Shown here: piece by piece, positions 9,158-17,642 of the stretch
How positions within the stretch are numbered: position 1 is the stretch's first letter
Layout: each line of letters starts with the position of its first letter
Assembly (NCBI GenBank): GCA_018896025.1
Contig: JAHIND010000011.1
Location: 158,780 to 222,779, forward strand
Direction: 5' to 3'
Source: Pseudomonadota bacterium
GTDB lineage: Bacteria > Desulfobacterota > Desulfarculia > Desulfarculales > Desulfarculaceae
Length of the DNA stretch: 64,000 bases
Program-made: the position numbers and the translations under genes
Notes under the pieces: generated by a model
Database searches by the model: none
What the model was told of the DNA's origin: nothing
Seen by the model: the letters and a program-made list of their open reading frames with translations, nothing else

Positions 9158-9823
9158 GTGAGCCACAACCAAAGCCAAGCTCCCGACCTAACCGCCTGGC
9201 AAATACTGGCCAGCCTGGGCGACTCCCTGATGATCGTGGACCGCAACTACCGGGTGATCTGGTCCAAGGAGCCGCTCATGGAGGACGACCAAAGCGTGGT
9301 GGGCCAATTCTGCTACCGGGTCTTCGCCGACCGCGACACCCCCTGCCCCGGCTCCTGCCCGGTGCGCCCCATGTTCGCCGATGGGCGGCCCCACTCGGCG
9401 GAGCGGCACTTCGTCACCTCATCGGGCGAGGAGATCTGGCGCGAGGCCAAGGCCTATCCCATCGTGGACCGCCGGGGCGTGGTGGCCTTTGCCGCCCGCA
9501 TCAGCTTCGACATCACCCACCGCAAAAAGCGCCAGTCCCGCCTGGAGGGGGAGTTGATGACCCTGGAGCGCTCCCTGGAAGAGATGAACCGCTTCCAATT
9601 AGGCGAAATGCCCTTCCAGCCCCAGGGCAAAATCCCCCTGACCAGGCGGGAGCTGGAGGTGTTGCGCCTCACCGCCCAGGGGCTTTCCAAGCCGCGCATC
9701 GCCCACGTGCTGGGCATCAGCCAGAACACGGTGAAACGCCACGTGGTGAACATCTTCAACAAGCTGGGGGTCAACGATAGGGCGCAGGCGGCGGTGTGGG
9801 CCGCGCGCCAGGGGTTGGTTTAG
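9158..9823 (+). CDS. PAS-domain LuxR-type transcriptional regulator
   Basis: A 221-residue cytoplasmic regulator. An N-terminal PAS domain (about residues 10-125) holds a cysteine cluster, CYRVFADRDTPCPGSCPV, that suggests metal or redox sensing (inference). A short coiled linker leads to a LuxR/GerE helix-turn-helix at about residues 163-218: LTRRELEVLRLTAQGLSKPRIA then ISQNTVKRHV. The GTG at 9158 is chosen because AAAGGAAG lies 6 bases upstream and the PAS domain starts soon after. No dedicated kinase or receiver is adjacent, so it is probably a one-component sensor. Confidence 0.88.
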   Translation: MSHNQSQAPDLTAWQILASLGDSLMIVDRNYRVIWSKEPLMEDDQSVVGQFCYRVFADRDTPCPGSCPVRPMFADGRPHSAERHFVTSSGEEIWREAKAYPIVDRRGVVAFAARISFDITHRKKRQSRLEGELMTLERSLEEMNRFQLGEMPFQPQGKIPLTRRELEVLRLTAQGLSKPRIAHVLGISQNTVKRHVVNIFNKLGVNDRAQAAVWAARQGLV

Positions 9824-10026
9824 ACTGGCTGGCTGCGCCGAAGGATGTGCGAACCGATTTCCGCCGTGGCCAACCCTTTTTCAAAAATTTCTTATACCCC
9901 ATCAGACTGCTTTACTTCCCACATGTTAAATGGCCGGGGAATATCACCCGTTCGGGCGATTCGCGGGTACCCGCCGGAGGGTAGATTTAAGGCCATATTG
10001 CGCCACCATCAACGGAGCACGGCGAC

Positions 10027-10830
10027 ATGGCCCCCCTCAAGAGCTACCTGGACCTATACAAGCTGCTTCCCCAAACCAACTGCAAGAAATGCGGCATGAA
10101 CGCCTGCCTGGCCTTTGCCGCCGCGGCCATGCGGGGGCAAAAGCCCCTGAGCGCCTGCAAGGACCTGGACCCCGAGTTGCGTGAAGAGCTGGCCCAGGAG
10201 CTGGGCCAAGTCACCACCCCCAATGAGGACTTGACGCGGGCCATGGCTCCCCTGAAGGCCAGGGTGGCGGAAGTGGACCTGGCTGCCAAGGCCGGGCAGC
10301 TTGGCTGCGTGCACAACGGCAAGCACCTGATTCTCAAGTGCCTGGGCAAGGATTTCACCGTGGCCCCGGACGGCAGCCTGGCCTCCCAGTGCCACGTAAA
10401 CGCCTGGCTGGCCGAGCCCATGCTCAACTACGTGAGCCTGGGCCAGGGCAAGGACCCGGTGGGACGCTGGGTGCTGCTCAGGGAGTTACCCAAAGGCGAA
10501 GACTGGCACCGGCTGTTCGCCCAGCGCTGCGAGAAACCGCTGCAAAGGGTGATCGACGAGCACCGCGATCTGATGGAATGGGTGATAGACATCTTCGGGG
10601 CCGAGGCGGTGGAGGAGGAAGGCTCGCCCGAGCTGGGGGTTATCCTAAGGCCCCTGCCCAAGCTGCCCCTGCTGATCCGCTACTGGCCCCCGGAAGACGG
10701 CATGGAGTCCACCCTGAACCTGTGCTTCGACGCCACGGCCACCGACAATCTGCCCATCGAGTCCATCTACACCCTGGGGGTGGGCCTGGTTACCATGCTG
10801 GAGAAGATCGCCCTTACCCACGACCGCTAG
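10027..10830 (+). CDS. 4Fe-4S domain and DUF3786 protein
   Basis: A 267-residue protein. Residues 1 to about 60 carry the Fe-S motif LLPQTNCKKCGMNACLAFA, with a later SAC. This is the four-cysteine domain that opens the large subunit of the acetyl-CoA pathway corrinoid Fe-S protein and similar anaerobic proteins. The remainder matches the DUF3786 type, including a final segment with many acidic and aromatic residues. Such proteins occur in anaerobes with corrinoid or Wood-Ljungdahl metabolism, but the biochemical role is not known. GGAG lies 9 bases before the ATG. It stands alone between a 200-base upstream gap and a convergent kinase gene. Confidence 0.82.
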   Translation: MAPLKSYLDLYKLLPQTNCKKCGMNACLAFAAAAMRGQKPLSACKDLDPELREELAQELGQVTTPNEDLTRAMAPLKARVAEVDLAAKAGQLGCVHNGKHLILKCLGKDFTVAPDGSLASQCHVNAWLAEPMLNYVSLGQGKDPVGRWVLLRELPKGEDWHRLFAQRCEKPLQRVIDEHRDLMEWVIDIFGAEAVEEEGSPELGVILRPLPKLPLLIRYWPPEDGMESTLNLCFDATATDNLPIESIYTLGVGLVTMLEKIALTHDR

Positions 10831-11144
10831 GTCTTGGGAGCTGCCCGGTCCGTCTGTAAAGATATCTGGAAGGGTAAAAACTTCTAACGCAGGCCGGTAG
10901 GCAGGCGCGGCCTCCCAAAGCTGCGGCCAATCATCCTGTCGGCCAAAGACGGGGACCCCGACAGGAAAGAGCCCGCTCATGCCGAGCAGACGGTTCATCC
11001 TGTCGTAGCGTACAGGTACGGTGGTCGGCGCTGGTGCTTAACCAGCAAGCATCACCTGCCCGCCGGGCGCGCTCTCTTTCCTTTAAAAACCATCTTGGAA
11101 ACCGTGCGAACAGCTTCCTCGCTCGCCACACTCAGGGCAAGGGC
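10831..11144. other. 314-base convergent intergenic region with several inverted repeats
   Basis: No convincing coding sequence lies here. Three hairpins are visible: 8-base arms at 10935-10942 and 10958-10965, 5-base arms at 10999-11003 and 11012-11016, and 6-base arms at 11030-11035 and 11041-11046. A 9-base complement joins 10963-10971 to 11074-11082 and would enclose the last two, followed by TTTAAAA. This could be a double terminator or a small structured RNA; I do not recognise a known RNA family. Confidence 0.4.
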
Positions 11145-12599
11145 TTACTCTGGAGCTGACGGTAGGTGCAGGGTGAAAGTGCTTCCCCGGCCCGGCTCAC
11201 TGTCCAACTCCATACGGCCGCCGTGGCTCTCCACCACCCGCTTGACAATGGCCAGCCCCAGGCCGGTGCCGGGGATGTGGCGGGTGTCGGCGTTTTTGAC
11301 CCGGTGGAAACGCTGGAAAATGGCCTCTTGCTCCTCGGCGGGGATGCCCAGGCCGTTGTCGCGGACCTCCAGGATCACCTCGCCGTCCCCGCCCTGGGCG
11401 CGCACGGCTATTTGGCCGCCGTCCGGGGTGTACTTGACCGCGTTGCTGATCAGGTTCACCGCCACTCGCTGGAGCTCCTCGCCCACGCCCATGACCTCGG
11501 GCAGCTTGCCGGGCAGGTCCAGCTCCAGGCTCTGGCCCTTGGCCTGGGCCCGGCCCTTTAGCTGGTCCACCGCCTCGCGCACCAGGGGGGCCAGGTCCAC
11601 CCGGCCCGCCTGGCCCATGACCCCGGCCTCGATCTTGGACAGGTCCAAGAGGTCCTTGCTCAGGTTGGCGATGGACTCCAGGCGCTCCCGGGCCCGGCCC
11701 AGCAACTCCTTCTGGGGCTCTTCCAGGGGGCCCAGCAGGCCCTTGCCCAGGTTTTGCAGCTGTCCCAGCACCGCGGACAGGGGGCTGACGATCTCGTGGG
11801 CCACGGTGGAGACGAACTCGTTCTTGTACTGGTCCAGGCGGCGCCAGGCGGTGATGTCGTCAAACACCGCCACCGCGCCCACCGGCTGGCGGCGGGCGTC
11901 GTAAAAGGGGGCGCAGGTCACCTGGAAATAGGTGGCGTCGTCGCCCTGGCCCAGGCTCACCTGGCCCCGGCAGTCGTCCTGGGTCAGTTCCTCCCGGCGG
12001 CGGTGCATGGCCTGGTCCAGGCACTCGCACACCTCGGGCCAGGGAAGTACCTCGGCGCAGGGGCGGCCCTGCATCTGTTCGGGGGTGGCCCCCAAGAGCC
12101 TGGCCAGCACCGGGTTGGCCAGGGCGGTTTCCCCGGCGGCGTCCACCACCAGGACCCCGTTGCGCATGGAGGCCACCAGGGCCCGGGTGCGGCTTTTTTC
12201 GATGGAGATGTTTTGCAGGGTGGCCGCCCGGCGGAAGGCCCGCTCCACCACCATGCGCAGGTCCTGGGGCTTGAAGGGCTTGGCCAAGAAGTCGTCAGCC
12301 CCCTGCTTCATGGCCTCCACCGCCTTCTCCAGGGTGGCGAAGCCGGTGATGACCACGGAGGTCAGGTCCGGGTAGCGGCGGCGGGCCTGATCCAGAAACT
12401 CCATGCCGTCCATGACCGGCATCATCAGATCCACCAGCACCAAATCCGGGGCGTGCTCCTGCACCATGGCCAGGCCCTCGGCCCCGTCGGCGGCCAGGAA
12501 GACCTCGTAGCCCGCTTCGGTGAGCACCCGCTCCACGGCCTGGCGCACCCGCTCTTCGTCGTCCACCACCAAAATTCGGCGTGTTGCTTGAATACTCAA
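11145..12599 (-). CDS. Hybrid receiver-PAS-histidine kinase
   Basis: A 484-residue soluble signalling protein. A receiver domain occupies about residues 8-122, with VVDDEE, the acceptor aspartate in LVLVDLMMP, and a lysine in FLAKPFKP. A PAS domain follows at about 140-255, then a kinase core with the H-box VAHEIVSPL and ATPase motifs NLISNAVKYTP, DNGLGIP and GTGLGLAIV. It starts with TTG at 12599, overlapping the stop of the upstream kinase as TTGA, with GAGGAG just before, so the two are translationally coupled. It lacks membrane segments and may take phosphate from the neighbouring PAS kinase. Confidence 0.9.
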   Translation of the reverse strand: MSIQATRRILVVDDEERVRQAVERVLTEAGYEVFLAADGAEGLAMVQEHAPDLVLVDLMMPVMDGMEFLDQARRRYPDLTSVVITGFATLEKAVEAMKQGADDFLAKPFKPQDLRMVVERAFRRAATLQNISIEKSRTRALVASMRNGVLVVDAAGETALANPVLARLLGATPEQMQGRPCAEVLPWPEVCECLDQAMHRRREELTQDDCRGQVSLGQGDDATYFQVTCAPFYDARRQPVGAVAVFDDITAWRRLDQYKNEFVSTVAHEIVSPLSAVLGQLQNLGKGLLGPLEEPQKELLGRARERLESIANLSKDLLDLSKIEAGVMGQAGRVDLAPLVREAVDQLKGRAQAKGQSLELDLPGKLPEVMGVGEELQRVAVNLISNAVKYTPDGGQIAVRAQGGDGEVILEVRDNGLGIPAEEQEAIFQRFHRVKNADTRHIPGTGLGLAIVKRVVESHGGRMELDSEPGRGSTFTLHLPSAPE

Positions 12600-14149
12600 C
12601 CGATCTCCTCTTCCTCAGGGTCGCTGCGCATCGTGCTCGCAAAATCCAGCAAGGTCTTCGGAGCCTGGGCCGGTAGCTGAACCAAAAAGGTGGTGCCCTG
12701 GGGACCGGTTTGCTTCACCAGAATTTTACCTTCGTGCCGCGAGATTACTCCGAACACCACGCTAAGCCCCAAGCCGGTGCCCTGCCCCGGCGGCTTGGTG
12801 GTGAAAAAGGGATCGAACACCTTGCTCAGGTATTCCGGGGAAATGCCGCTGCCGGTGTCGCCGACCTCCGCGCAACGCATGCCGCCCTCGTCCAGATAGG
12901 TGCGCACCGTGAGCTTGCCCCGCCCGTCCATGGCGTCGTAGGCGTTGGAGATGAGGTTGATGAACACCTGGCGCAATAGCTGGCGGTCGCCCTGGATGAT
13001 CAGGGGCTCGGAGGCCCACTCGGTGACCACCTGCACCCGCCATCCCTGGCTGTCGGCGTGGGTTAGCGAGAGCGCCTCCTCCACCAACTGGCTCAGGTCC
13101 AGGGACTCAAGCTGGATGCTGCCCTGGCGGCTGTAGTCCAACAGGTCGCGCACGATGTCCCGGCAGCGCTCGGCGTCCTCGATGATGCGCTGCAAATCCG
13201 GCTGCACCGGGTGATCGGGGGGAAGCTGGTCGCGCACCAGCTCGCCGTAGATGGTGATGCCGGTGAGCGGGTTGTTGAGCTCGTGGGCCACGCCCGCGGC
13301 CATGCGCCCCAGCATGGCCAGCTTGTCCGACTGCACCACCTGCATGCGCGCCGAGCTGAGGTGGCGCTCCATCTTGGCCCGCTCCCGCTGGTCCCGGATG
13401 ATGCCCAGGGTGCCGATGGGCTTGCCTTCGCGGTAGATGTAGTTGAGGTTCACCACCACCGGGACCACCTCGCCGTCCTTTTTGGTGAGGTGGGTGCGCA
13501 CCCCGCGCACCGGCCCGTCGCTGGCGTCCAGAATGCCTCTGAGGCGCTTGAGCTCCTCGTGGGGGCTCAGGCCCCACAGGGTCTTGCCCACCAACTCCTC
13601 GGGGGTGTAGCCCATAACCGGCAGGGAGTTGCGGTTCACGAACAGGATGCGACCCTCCAGGTCGGCGGCCACCACCACCCCCAACATGGAGTTGAGCAGG
13701 CCGCCCAACAGCTCGTTGGTCTCGGTGAGGCTGGCCTCCAGGCGCTTGGCCTCGGAGGTGTCGCGCACCGACTCGATGACCCCCAGCACCTTGCCGTCCT
13801 CGTCGGTGAAGGGGCTCAGATGCACCTCCTCCACCACCCAGTGCCCCCGGGAGTCCTTGTATTCGTGCAGGTTGAAAAGATCCTGCTGGCCCTGCATGGC
13901 GGCCGGGAAACGGCAGATGGCCGCCGGGCAGGGCTGGTTGCCCCGGCGGTAGACCTCGTAGCACAAATGGCCCAGCACCTTGTCCCGGGTCAGGCCGTAG
14001 CGCTGCAAAAAGCTCTTGCTCACCGCCAGCACCCGTTTGTCCGGGCCCAAGAGGATGGTGGGGATGGGCAGGTACTGAAAAATGCGCCGGTAGTTCTGAT
14101 CGCTCAGCTCGATCTTGGGCGGCGCGGCCATGGGCAGGCTATCAGCCAT
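12596..14149 (-). CDS. PAS-PAS sensor histidine kinase
   Basis: A 517-residue kinase without membrane helices. PAS 1 (about residues 15-135) contains a cysteine cluster, CYEVYRRGNQPCPAAIC, like that of the LuxR-type regulator at 9158-9823. PAS 2 covers about 150-265. The kinase core has the H-box VAHELNNPLTG, the N-box NLISNAYDAM, GDTGSGISPEYL and GTGLGLSVV. It starts inside the end of the upstream ACT-type gene (8-base overlap), which argues for a single operon with the receiver and both ACT proteins. The signal may be redox or a ligand passed on by the ACT proteins (inference). Confidence 0.9.
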   Translation of the reverse strand: MADSLPMAAPPKIELSDQNYRRIFQYLPIPTILLGPDKRVLAVSKSFLQRYGLTRDKVLGHLCYEVYRRGNQPCPAAICRFPAAMQGQQDLFNLHEYKDSRGHWVVEEVHLSPFTDEDGKVLGVIESVRDTSEAKRLEASLTETNELLGGLLNSMLGVVVAADLEGRILFVNRNSLPVMGYTPEELVGKTLWGLSPHEELKRLRGILDASDGPVRGVRTHLTKKDGEVVPVVVNLNYIYREGKPIGTLGIIRDQRERAKMERHLSSARMQVVQSDKLAMLGRMAAGVAHELNNPLTGITIYGELVRDQLPPDHPVQPDLQRIIEDAERCRDIVRDLLDYSRQGSIQLESLDLSQLVEEALSLTHADSQGWRVQVVTEWASEPLIIQGDRQLLRQVFINLISNAYDAMDGRGKLTVRTYLDEGGMRCAEVGDTGSGISPEYLSKVFDPFFTTKPPGQGTGLGLSVVFGVISRHEGKILVKQTGPQGTTFLVQLPAQAPKTLLDFASTMRSDPEEEEIG

Positions 14150-14633
14150 TGTCGCCTCCCGGAGCGCAGAAGCCCCGTCCCAGGCCCTCCAGGGCCGCCC
14201 CGCTGCTTTCCGGGGCCAGGGTTACCTGTATGGTGTGGGTCACCCCCAGGATGCTCAGCGGCTCCACCCCGGCCGACTCCATCCCGCAAAGGGCCTCGGA
14301 GGCCAGGCCCCAACGGTCGCCGAAGTGGGGGCCCTGCAAGTTGACCACCCCGGCTTGGCTGCATTGGGCCGTGCCGACTCCGGTTCGGGCCGCCGCCTCT
14401 TCCAGGCGCGGGGCCTGGTCCTGGGGCAGGCAGACCTGCAAGAGGGCCAGGTCGCCCTCCCACATCAGGCTGCAGGAGACAAGTTGCAGAGGCGGTTCCA
14501 GGGCGGCCAGGGTGGCGGTCAGCCCGGTCAGTTGGTCGGCGGTGCATTCCAGACTCAGCGCGATGTTGCCCAGGCGGGCCTTGATCCCGTAGGTGCGCAC
14601 TGGCTTTTCAAAATAAACCGCCACGGTTTCCAT
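14142..14633 (-). CDS. Stand-alone ACT-type ligand-binding protein (aspartokinase regulatory-like)
   Basis: A 163-residue protein without a catalytic domain. The second half resembles the regulatory ACT repeats of aspartate kinase: VVNLQGPHFGDRWGLASEALCGMESAGVEPLSI, with the usual beta-alpha-beta spacing. The first half, from YGIKARLGNIALSL, fits a further ACT-like fold. ACT domains bind amino acids or other small metabolites. It sits between a second ACT-type gene and a PAS kinase and overlaps the kinase by 8 bases. The fold assignment is from pattern, not from a search, and the ligand is unknown. Confidence 0.65.
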   Translation of the reverse strand: METVAVYFEKPVRTYGIKARLGNIALSLECTADQLTGLTATLAALEPPLQLVSCSLMWEGDLALLQVCLPQDQAPRLEEAAARTGVGTAQCSQAGVVNLQGPHFGDRWGLASEALCGMESAGVEPLSILGVTHTIQVTLAPESSGAALEGLGRGFCAPGGDNG

Positions 14634-14636
14634 GGG

Positions 14637-15158
14637 TCAGCCTTTTCTCTTCACCGGGCTCTGCACCACGCTCACCCGCTCCTCGGGCGGCGAGGCCCCC
14701 TCGGGCAGATCGAAACGGCTGCCCAGGGCCTCTACGGCGGCGGGGAGCATTTCCTCGGGCAAGATCACGGTCATGGCCGCCAGGGAGGTGCCCAGGGCCA
14801 GAGGGTGGAGACCCGCACCGGCCAGGCAGGCCAGGGCTTCGGCGGGCAGGGTCATGCCCCCGGCCAGGGGGTAAAAAGTCAGGGCGATCACCGGTTCGCG
14901 AACCAGGGGCTCCCGCCAGCCATGGGCCTGGGCCAACTCCACGGCCAAGGCCTGGGCCTGGGGCCGCTTGCCCTGCTCCAAGCACAAACGAACCCACACC
15001 CCGTCTTTTCCCCCTTGCATCAGGAGAAAAGGGAGGTTGATGTGGGCCTGGGCCAGCGCCCCGGCCAGGGTGTTAACCCCGGCCCAGGGCCAATCCTTAA
15101 GGGCCAGCAGGCTAAGCTCCCGGCGATGTTTCCAGCCGGTTATGCGCAGCCGCGTCAT
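14637..15158 (-). CDS. Stand-alone ACT-type protein, second of a pair
   Basis: A protein of about 173 residues. The opening part matches the last ACT repeats of aspartokinases (ELSLLALKDWPWAGVNTLAGALAQAHINLP), and a second repeat is visible around FYPLAGGMTLPAEALACL. There is no kinase domain. The ATG at 15158 is used; a GTG 9 bases earlier is equally possible because neither has a clear ribosome-binding site. It lies between the receiver gene and the other ACT protein, so the two may form a hetero-oligomeric sensor for the kinase downstream (inference). Confidence 0.65.
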   Translation of the reverse strand: MTRLRITGWKHRRELSLLALKDWPWAGVNTLAGALAQAHINLPFLLMQGGKDGVWVRLCLEQGKRPQAQALAVELAQAHGWREPLVREPVIALTFYPLAGGMTLPAEALACLAGAGLHPLALGTSLAAMTVILPEEMLPAAVEALGSRFDLPEGASPPEERVSVVQSPVKRKG

Positions 15159-15186
15159 GGCCGGCACCGGCTCACCGGACGGCCGC

Positions 15187-15570
15187 CTAGGCCAGCTCCG
15201 CCACCAACTCGGCGAGCTGGTCCAAGTCCACCGGCTTGGCGATGTACTCGTCGGCCTCGGTGGTCATCCCGTCGCGGTGGGTGTAGGAGGTGGAGTTCAC
15301 CGCCGAGCCCACCGCGGTGAGCAGGATCACCGGAATGTCGCTGAAGCTGCTGTCGCCCTTGAGCTGGGCGCAAACCTCATAGCCGTCCTTGCGGGGCATC
15401 ATCACGTCCAGCACCACCACGTCGGGCCGCCGGCTCTTGATGCTCTCCAGGCCTTCCACCCCGTCGTAGGCCTTACCCACCTCGAAGCCCTTGGCCTCCA
15501 GGTTCATGGCTACGGATTCAACCAGATCCGGGTCGTCATCCACCACCAAAACGTATTTACCGTCGGCCAT
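15187..15570 (-). CDS. Single-domain response regulator (CheY-like)
   Basis: A 127-residue receiver with no output domain: VLVVDDDPD acidic pocket, acceptor aspartate in VVVLDVMMP, threonine in VILLTAVG, and the conserved lysine in YIAKPVD. AGGAGG lies about 4 bases before the ATG at 15570; the open frame upstream has no family similarity. It heads the signalling operon running through the two ACT proteins and two kinases, and probably acts as a phosphorelay shuttle or acts by protein-protein contact. Confidence 0.9.
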   Translation of the reverse strand: MADGKYVLVVDDDPDLVESVAMNLEAKGFEVGKAYDGVEGLESIKSRRPDVVVLDVMMPRKDGYEVCAQLKGDSSFSDIPVILLTAVGSAVNSTSYTHRDGMTTEADEYIAKPVDLDQLAELVAELA

Positions 15571-15613
15571 GCGGCCTCCTCCTTGCTGTCCGGCCCGGGG
15601 GGGCGCGGAGCCT

Positions 15614-16537
15614 TTAGACCTGTGGCCGGGGAAGCAGGCCGGCCCGCTCCACGATCTCCGGTACCCGATGCTCCCATTCAATGGCCATCAGGTGGATACC
15701 AGCCACGCCGGGCATTTCGCGTAGTTGCTCTATCTGTTCACAGAGCAGCTTGATGCCTTCCTCTGCCTGTTTTTCCTTGGGCTGGTCGGCAATGCGCTTG
15801 ACCACCTCGTCGGGCACGTCCATGCCCGGAACCTTCTTGGCCATGTAGCGGGCCATACCCGCGCTCTTGAGCGGGGTCACTCCGGCCAGCACCTTGGTCT
15901 TCTCGGTCAGGCCCATGTCGACCGCCTGACGCATATATTCCGCGAAACGCTCCATATTGTAAATACATTGTGTCTGAATAAAATCCGCCCCGGCCGCCAC
16001 CTTCTTGCCCAGGCGCAATACCCGAAGCTCAAAGGGGTCGCCAAAGGGGTTGGCCGCCGCGCCCACGAACATGCGCGGGGGGGTGTCGATCTCGGCCCCG
16101 CCCTGGAAGCGGCCCTGGTCGCGCATGGTGGTTACCATCTGGATCTGCTGGATGGAATCGATGTCGTGCACGTTGGCGGCCTGGGGATGGTCGCCGAAGC
16201 TGGGGTGGTCGCCGGACAGGCACAGCATGGTGTTAATGCCCAGGGCGGCGGCGCCCAGGATGTCCGACTGCATGGCCAGGCGGTTGCGGTCGCGGCAGAC
16301 CATCTGATAGTTGGGCTCCATGCCCATTTCCCGAAGCACCAGGCTAACGGCCCAGGAGGCCATGCGCACCACGGCGGTCTGGTTGTCGGTGACGTTCACC
16401 GCATCGACCATACCCTTGAGGTGGGTGGCCTTGTCCTTGATGGCCTGAAGGTTGGCCCCACGGGGCGGGCCCAGTTCGCCGGTTACCGCGAAATGGCCCG
16501 CTGCCAGGACTTTCTCCAGATTGCTGTCGCTTTTCAT
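15614..16537 (-). CDS. metF: Methylenetetrahydrofolate reductase, MetF-type (copy 1)
   Basis: A 307-residue flavoprotein of the MetF family, which reduces methylene-H4folate to methyl-H4folate in the methyl branch of the Wood-Ljungdahl pathway. The barrel starts with GHFAVTGELGPP. VNVTDNQTAVVRMAS, CRDRNRL, LCLSGDHPSFGDHP and GAAANPF are typical family blocks, and DFIQTQCIYN lies in the substrate region. It overlaps the end of metV by ATGA. In acetogens such as Moorella, MetF works with MetV and HdrA/MvhD-type subunits, and the gene order here supports the same type of complex, without separate HdrB or HdrC genes. A near-identical gene lies at 59919-60845. Confidence 0.93.
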   Translation of the reverse strand: MKSDSNLEKVLAAGHFAVTGELGPPRGANLQAIKDKATHLKGMVDAVNVTDNQTAVVRMASWAVSLVLREMGMEPNYQMVCRDRNRLAMQSDILGAAALGINTMLCLSGDHPSFGDHPQAANVHDIDSIQQIQMVTTMRDQGRFQGGAEIDTPPRMFVGAAANPFGDPFELRVLRLGKKVAAGADFIQTQCIYNMERFAEYMRQAVDMGLTEKTKVLAGVTPLKSAGMARYMAKKVPGMDVPDEVVKRIADQPKEKQAEEGIKLLCEQIEQLREMPGVAGIHLMAIEWEHRVPEIVERAGLLPRPQV

Positions 16538-17202
16538 ATCGCCATGTCCTCTCTGACGATGCGGCGCGGGCCGCCGTCACGGGCACTGCGCCAATCCTTG
16601 GGAGCCATGATCTGGCTGTAAAGCTCGGTCTGGCCCAGTTGTTTCAGGCGGTCCCAGATCAGTTGCCAGGCGCAGTCCACGTCCGGGCTGATCTCACACT
16701 TGCCCTTGCTGGAGCCGCCGCAGGGGCCGTTGAAGATGCGTTTGGAGCAGCGGGCGATGGGGCAGATGCCGCCGGTCATGCCCAGCACGCAGTTGCCGCA
16801 TCCGGCGCAGCGCTCGGCCCATACGCCGTTCTTCTCGCTGGAGCCCATGAAGGCGGTGTTGACCATGGGCATCACCGGCAGCCCCTGGTAACGCTCGGCC
16901 ACGGTCTGCACGCCACAGCCGCAGGCCATGGAGCAAACGGCGTCGTATTGGTCCACCACCAGGGCCAGTTCCTCGGCGTATTCCGGGTCGCACTGGCGCT
17001 CCAGGGTCATCTCGTCCACGGTGAGCGGAGCGCCCTGCTTCAGCCGGCCCATCCTGAGAGCCGAGGCCAGCATGGCCACCTCTTTACGGCCGCCGGCGTG
17101 GCATACCGTAACGCACTCGTTGCAGCCCACCAGCAGGATCTTGCCGAAAGGCTCCACGCTGCGGAAAATCTCTTCCATGGGCTTGCGTTCTGCGGTGATC
17201 AT
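16534..17202 (-). CDS. metV: MetV, methylene-H4folate reductase-associated Fe-S/zinc protein (copy 1)
   Basis: A 222-residue MetV (MTHFR C-terminal domain) protein. The N-terminal part has GCNECVTVCHAGG, which probably binds a cluster or metal. The C-terminal zinc-ribbon/Fe-S block is CAGCGNC and then CPIARCSKRIFNGPCGG, the hallmark of the family. It sits between mvhD and metF with short or overlapping junctions. MetV forms the core of the reductase with MetF and links it to the electron-delivering Hdr subunits. The start has GGGAAAG a few bases upstream. Confidence 0.92.
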   Translation of the reverse strand: MITAERKPMEEIFRSVEPFGKILLVGCNECVTVCHAGGRKEVAMLASALRMGRLKQGAPLTVDEMTLERQCDPEYAEELALVVDQYDAVCSMACGCGVQTVAERYQGLPVMPMVNTAFMGSSEKNGVWAERCAGCGNCVLGMTGGICPIARCSKRIFNGPCGGSSKGKCEISPDVDCAWQLIWDRLKQLGQTELYSQIMAPKDWRSARDGGPRRIVREDMAI

Positions 17203-17213
17203 GATCTTTCCCT

Positions 17214-17642
17214 TCAGGCCGCCGCCTTGGCGCCTTGCTTGATGGGGTTGGGCCCCATTTCACCTATCTTTTTGCTGAACTCGGTGGCTATTTCAGCGAA
17301 CTTGGCTCCCTGGCCCGCGCTCACGTTGACCATGGCCACCCGCTCACCGCCGATGCCGATATCGTCCAACATGGTTTGCACCCGCTTGACCCGGGCCGCG
17401 GCCCTGAGGTTGCCGTTCTTGAAGTGGCAGTCGCCCACCAGGCACCCGGCCACCATCACGCCGTCAGCCCCTTTTTGCAGGGCCTGCATGATGTAAAGCG
17501 GCTCCACCTTGCCGGTGCAGGGCACCCTGAGAATCCTCACCCCGGTGGGGTAGGAAAGGTTCATGCGGCCGGCCACGTCGGCGGCGGTGTAGGCGCAGTA
17601 GTCGCAAGCGAACACCACCACTACCGGTTCGAAATCACTCAT
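17214..17642 (-). CDS. mvhD: MvhD/FlpD-type iron-sulfur electron-transfer subunit (cysteine form)
   Basis: A 142-residue 2Fe-2S protein of the MvhD/FrhD family that passes electrons between HdrA and a partner. The cluster region is visible: FACDYCAYTAAD, VPCTGKV, then AGCLVGDCHF. The residue before AYTAAD is an ordinary cysteine codon (TGC). In the paralogue at 61560-61985 the same position is UGA. The ATG overlaps the stop of hdrA by one base (TAATG), so the two are translationally coupled. It belongs to the hdrA-mvhD-metV-metF module. Confidence 0.93.
   Translation of the reverse strand: MSDFEPVVVVFACDYCAYTAADVAGRMNLSYPTGVRILRVPCTGKVEPLYIMQALQKGADGVMVAGCLVGDCHFKNGNLRAAARVKRVQTMLDDIGIGGERVAMVNVSAGQGAKFAEIATEFSKKIGEMGPNPIKQGAKAAA

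Noticed and set aside
10855..10945. Possible cyclic-di-GMP riboswitch (CCGGTAGGCAGG-like stretch)
   Set aside because: The order of conserved blocks is wrong and the region is 3' of both flanking genes.
10645..10998. Minus-strand open frame of 117 codons partly covering the convergent gap
   Set aside because: Most of it lies antisense to the DUF3786 gene in a frame opened by high GC. It has no ribosome-binding site or family similarity, and the gap part coincides with the hairpins.
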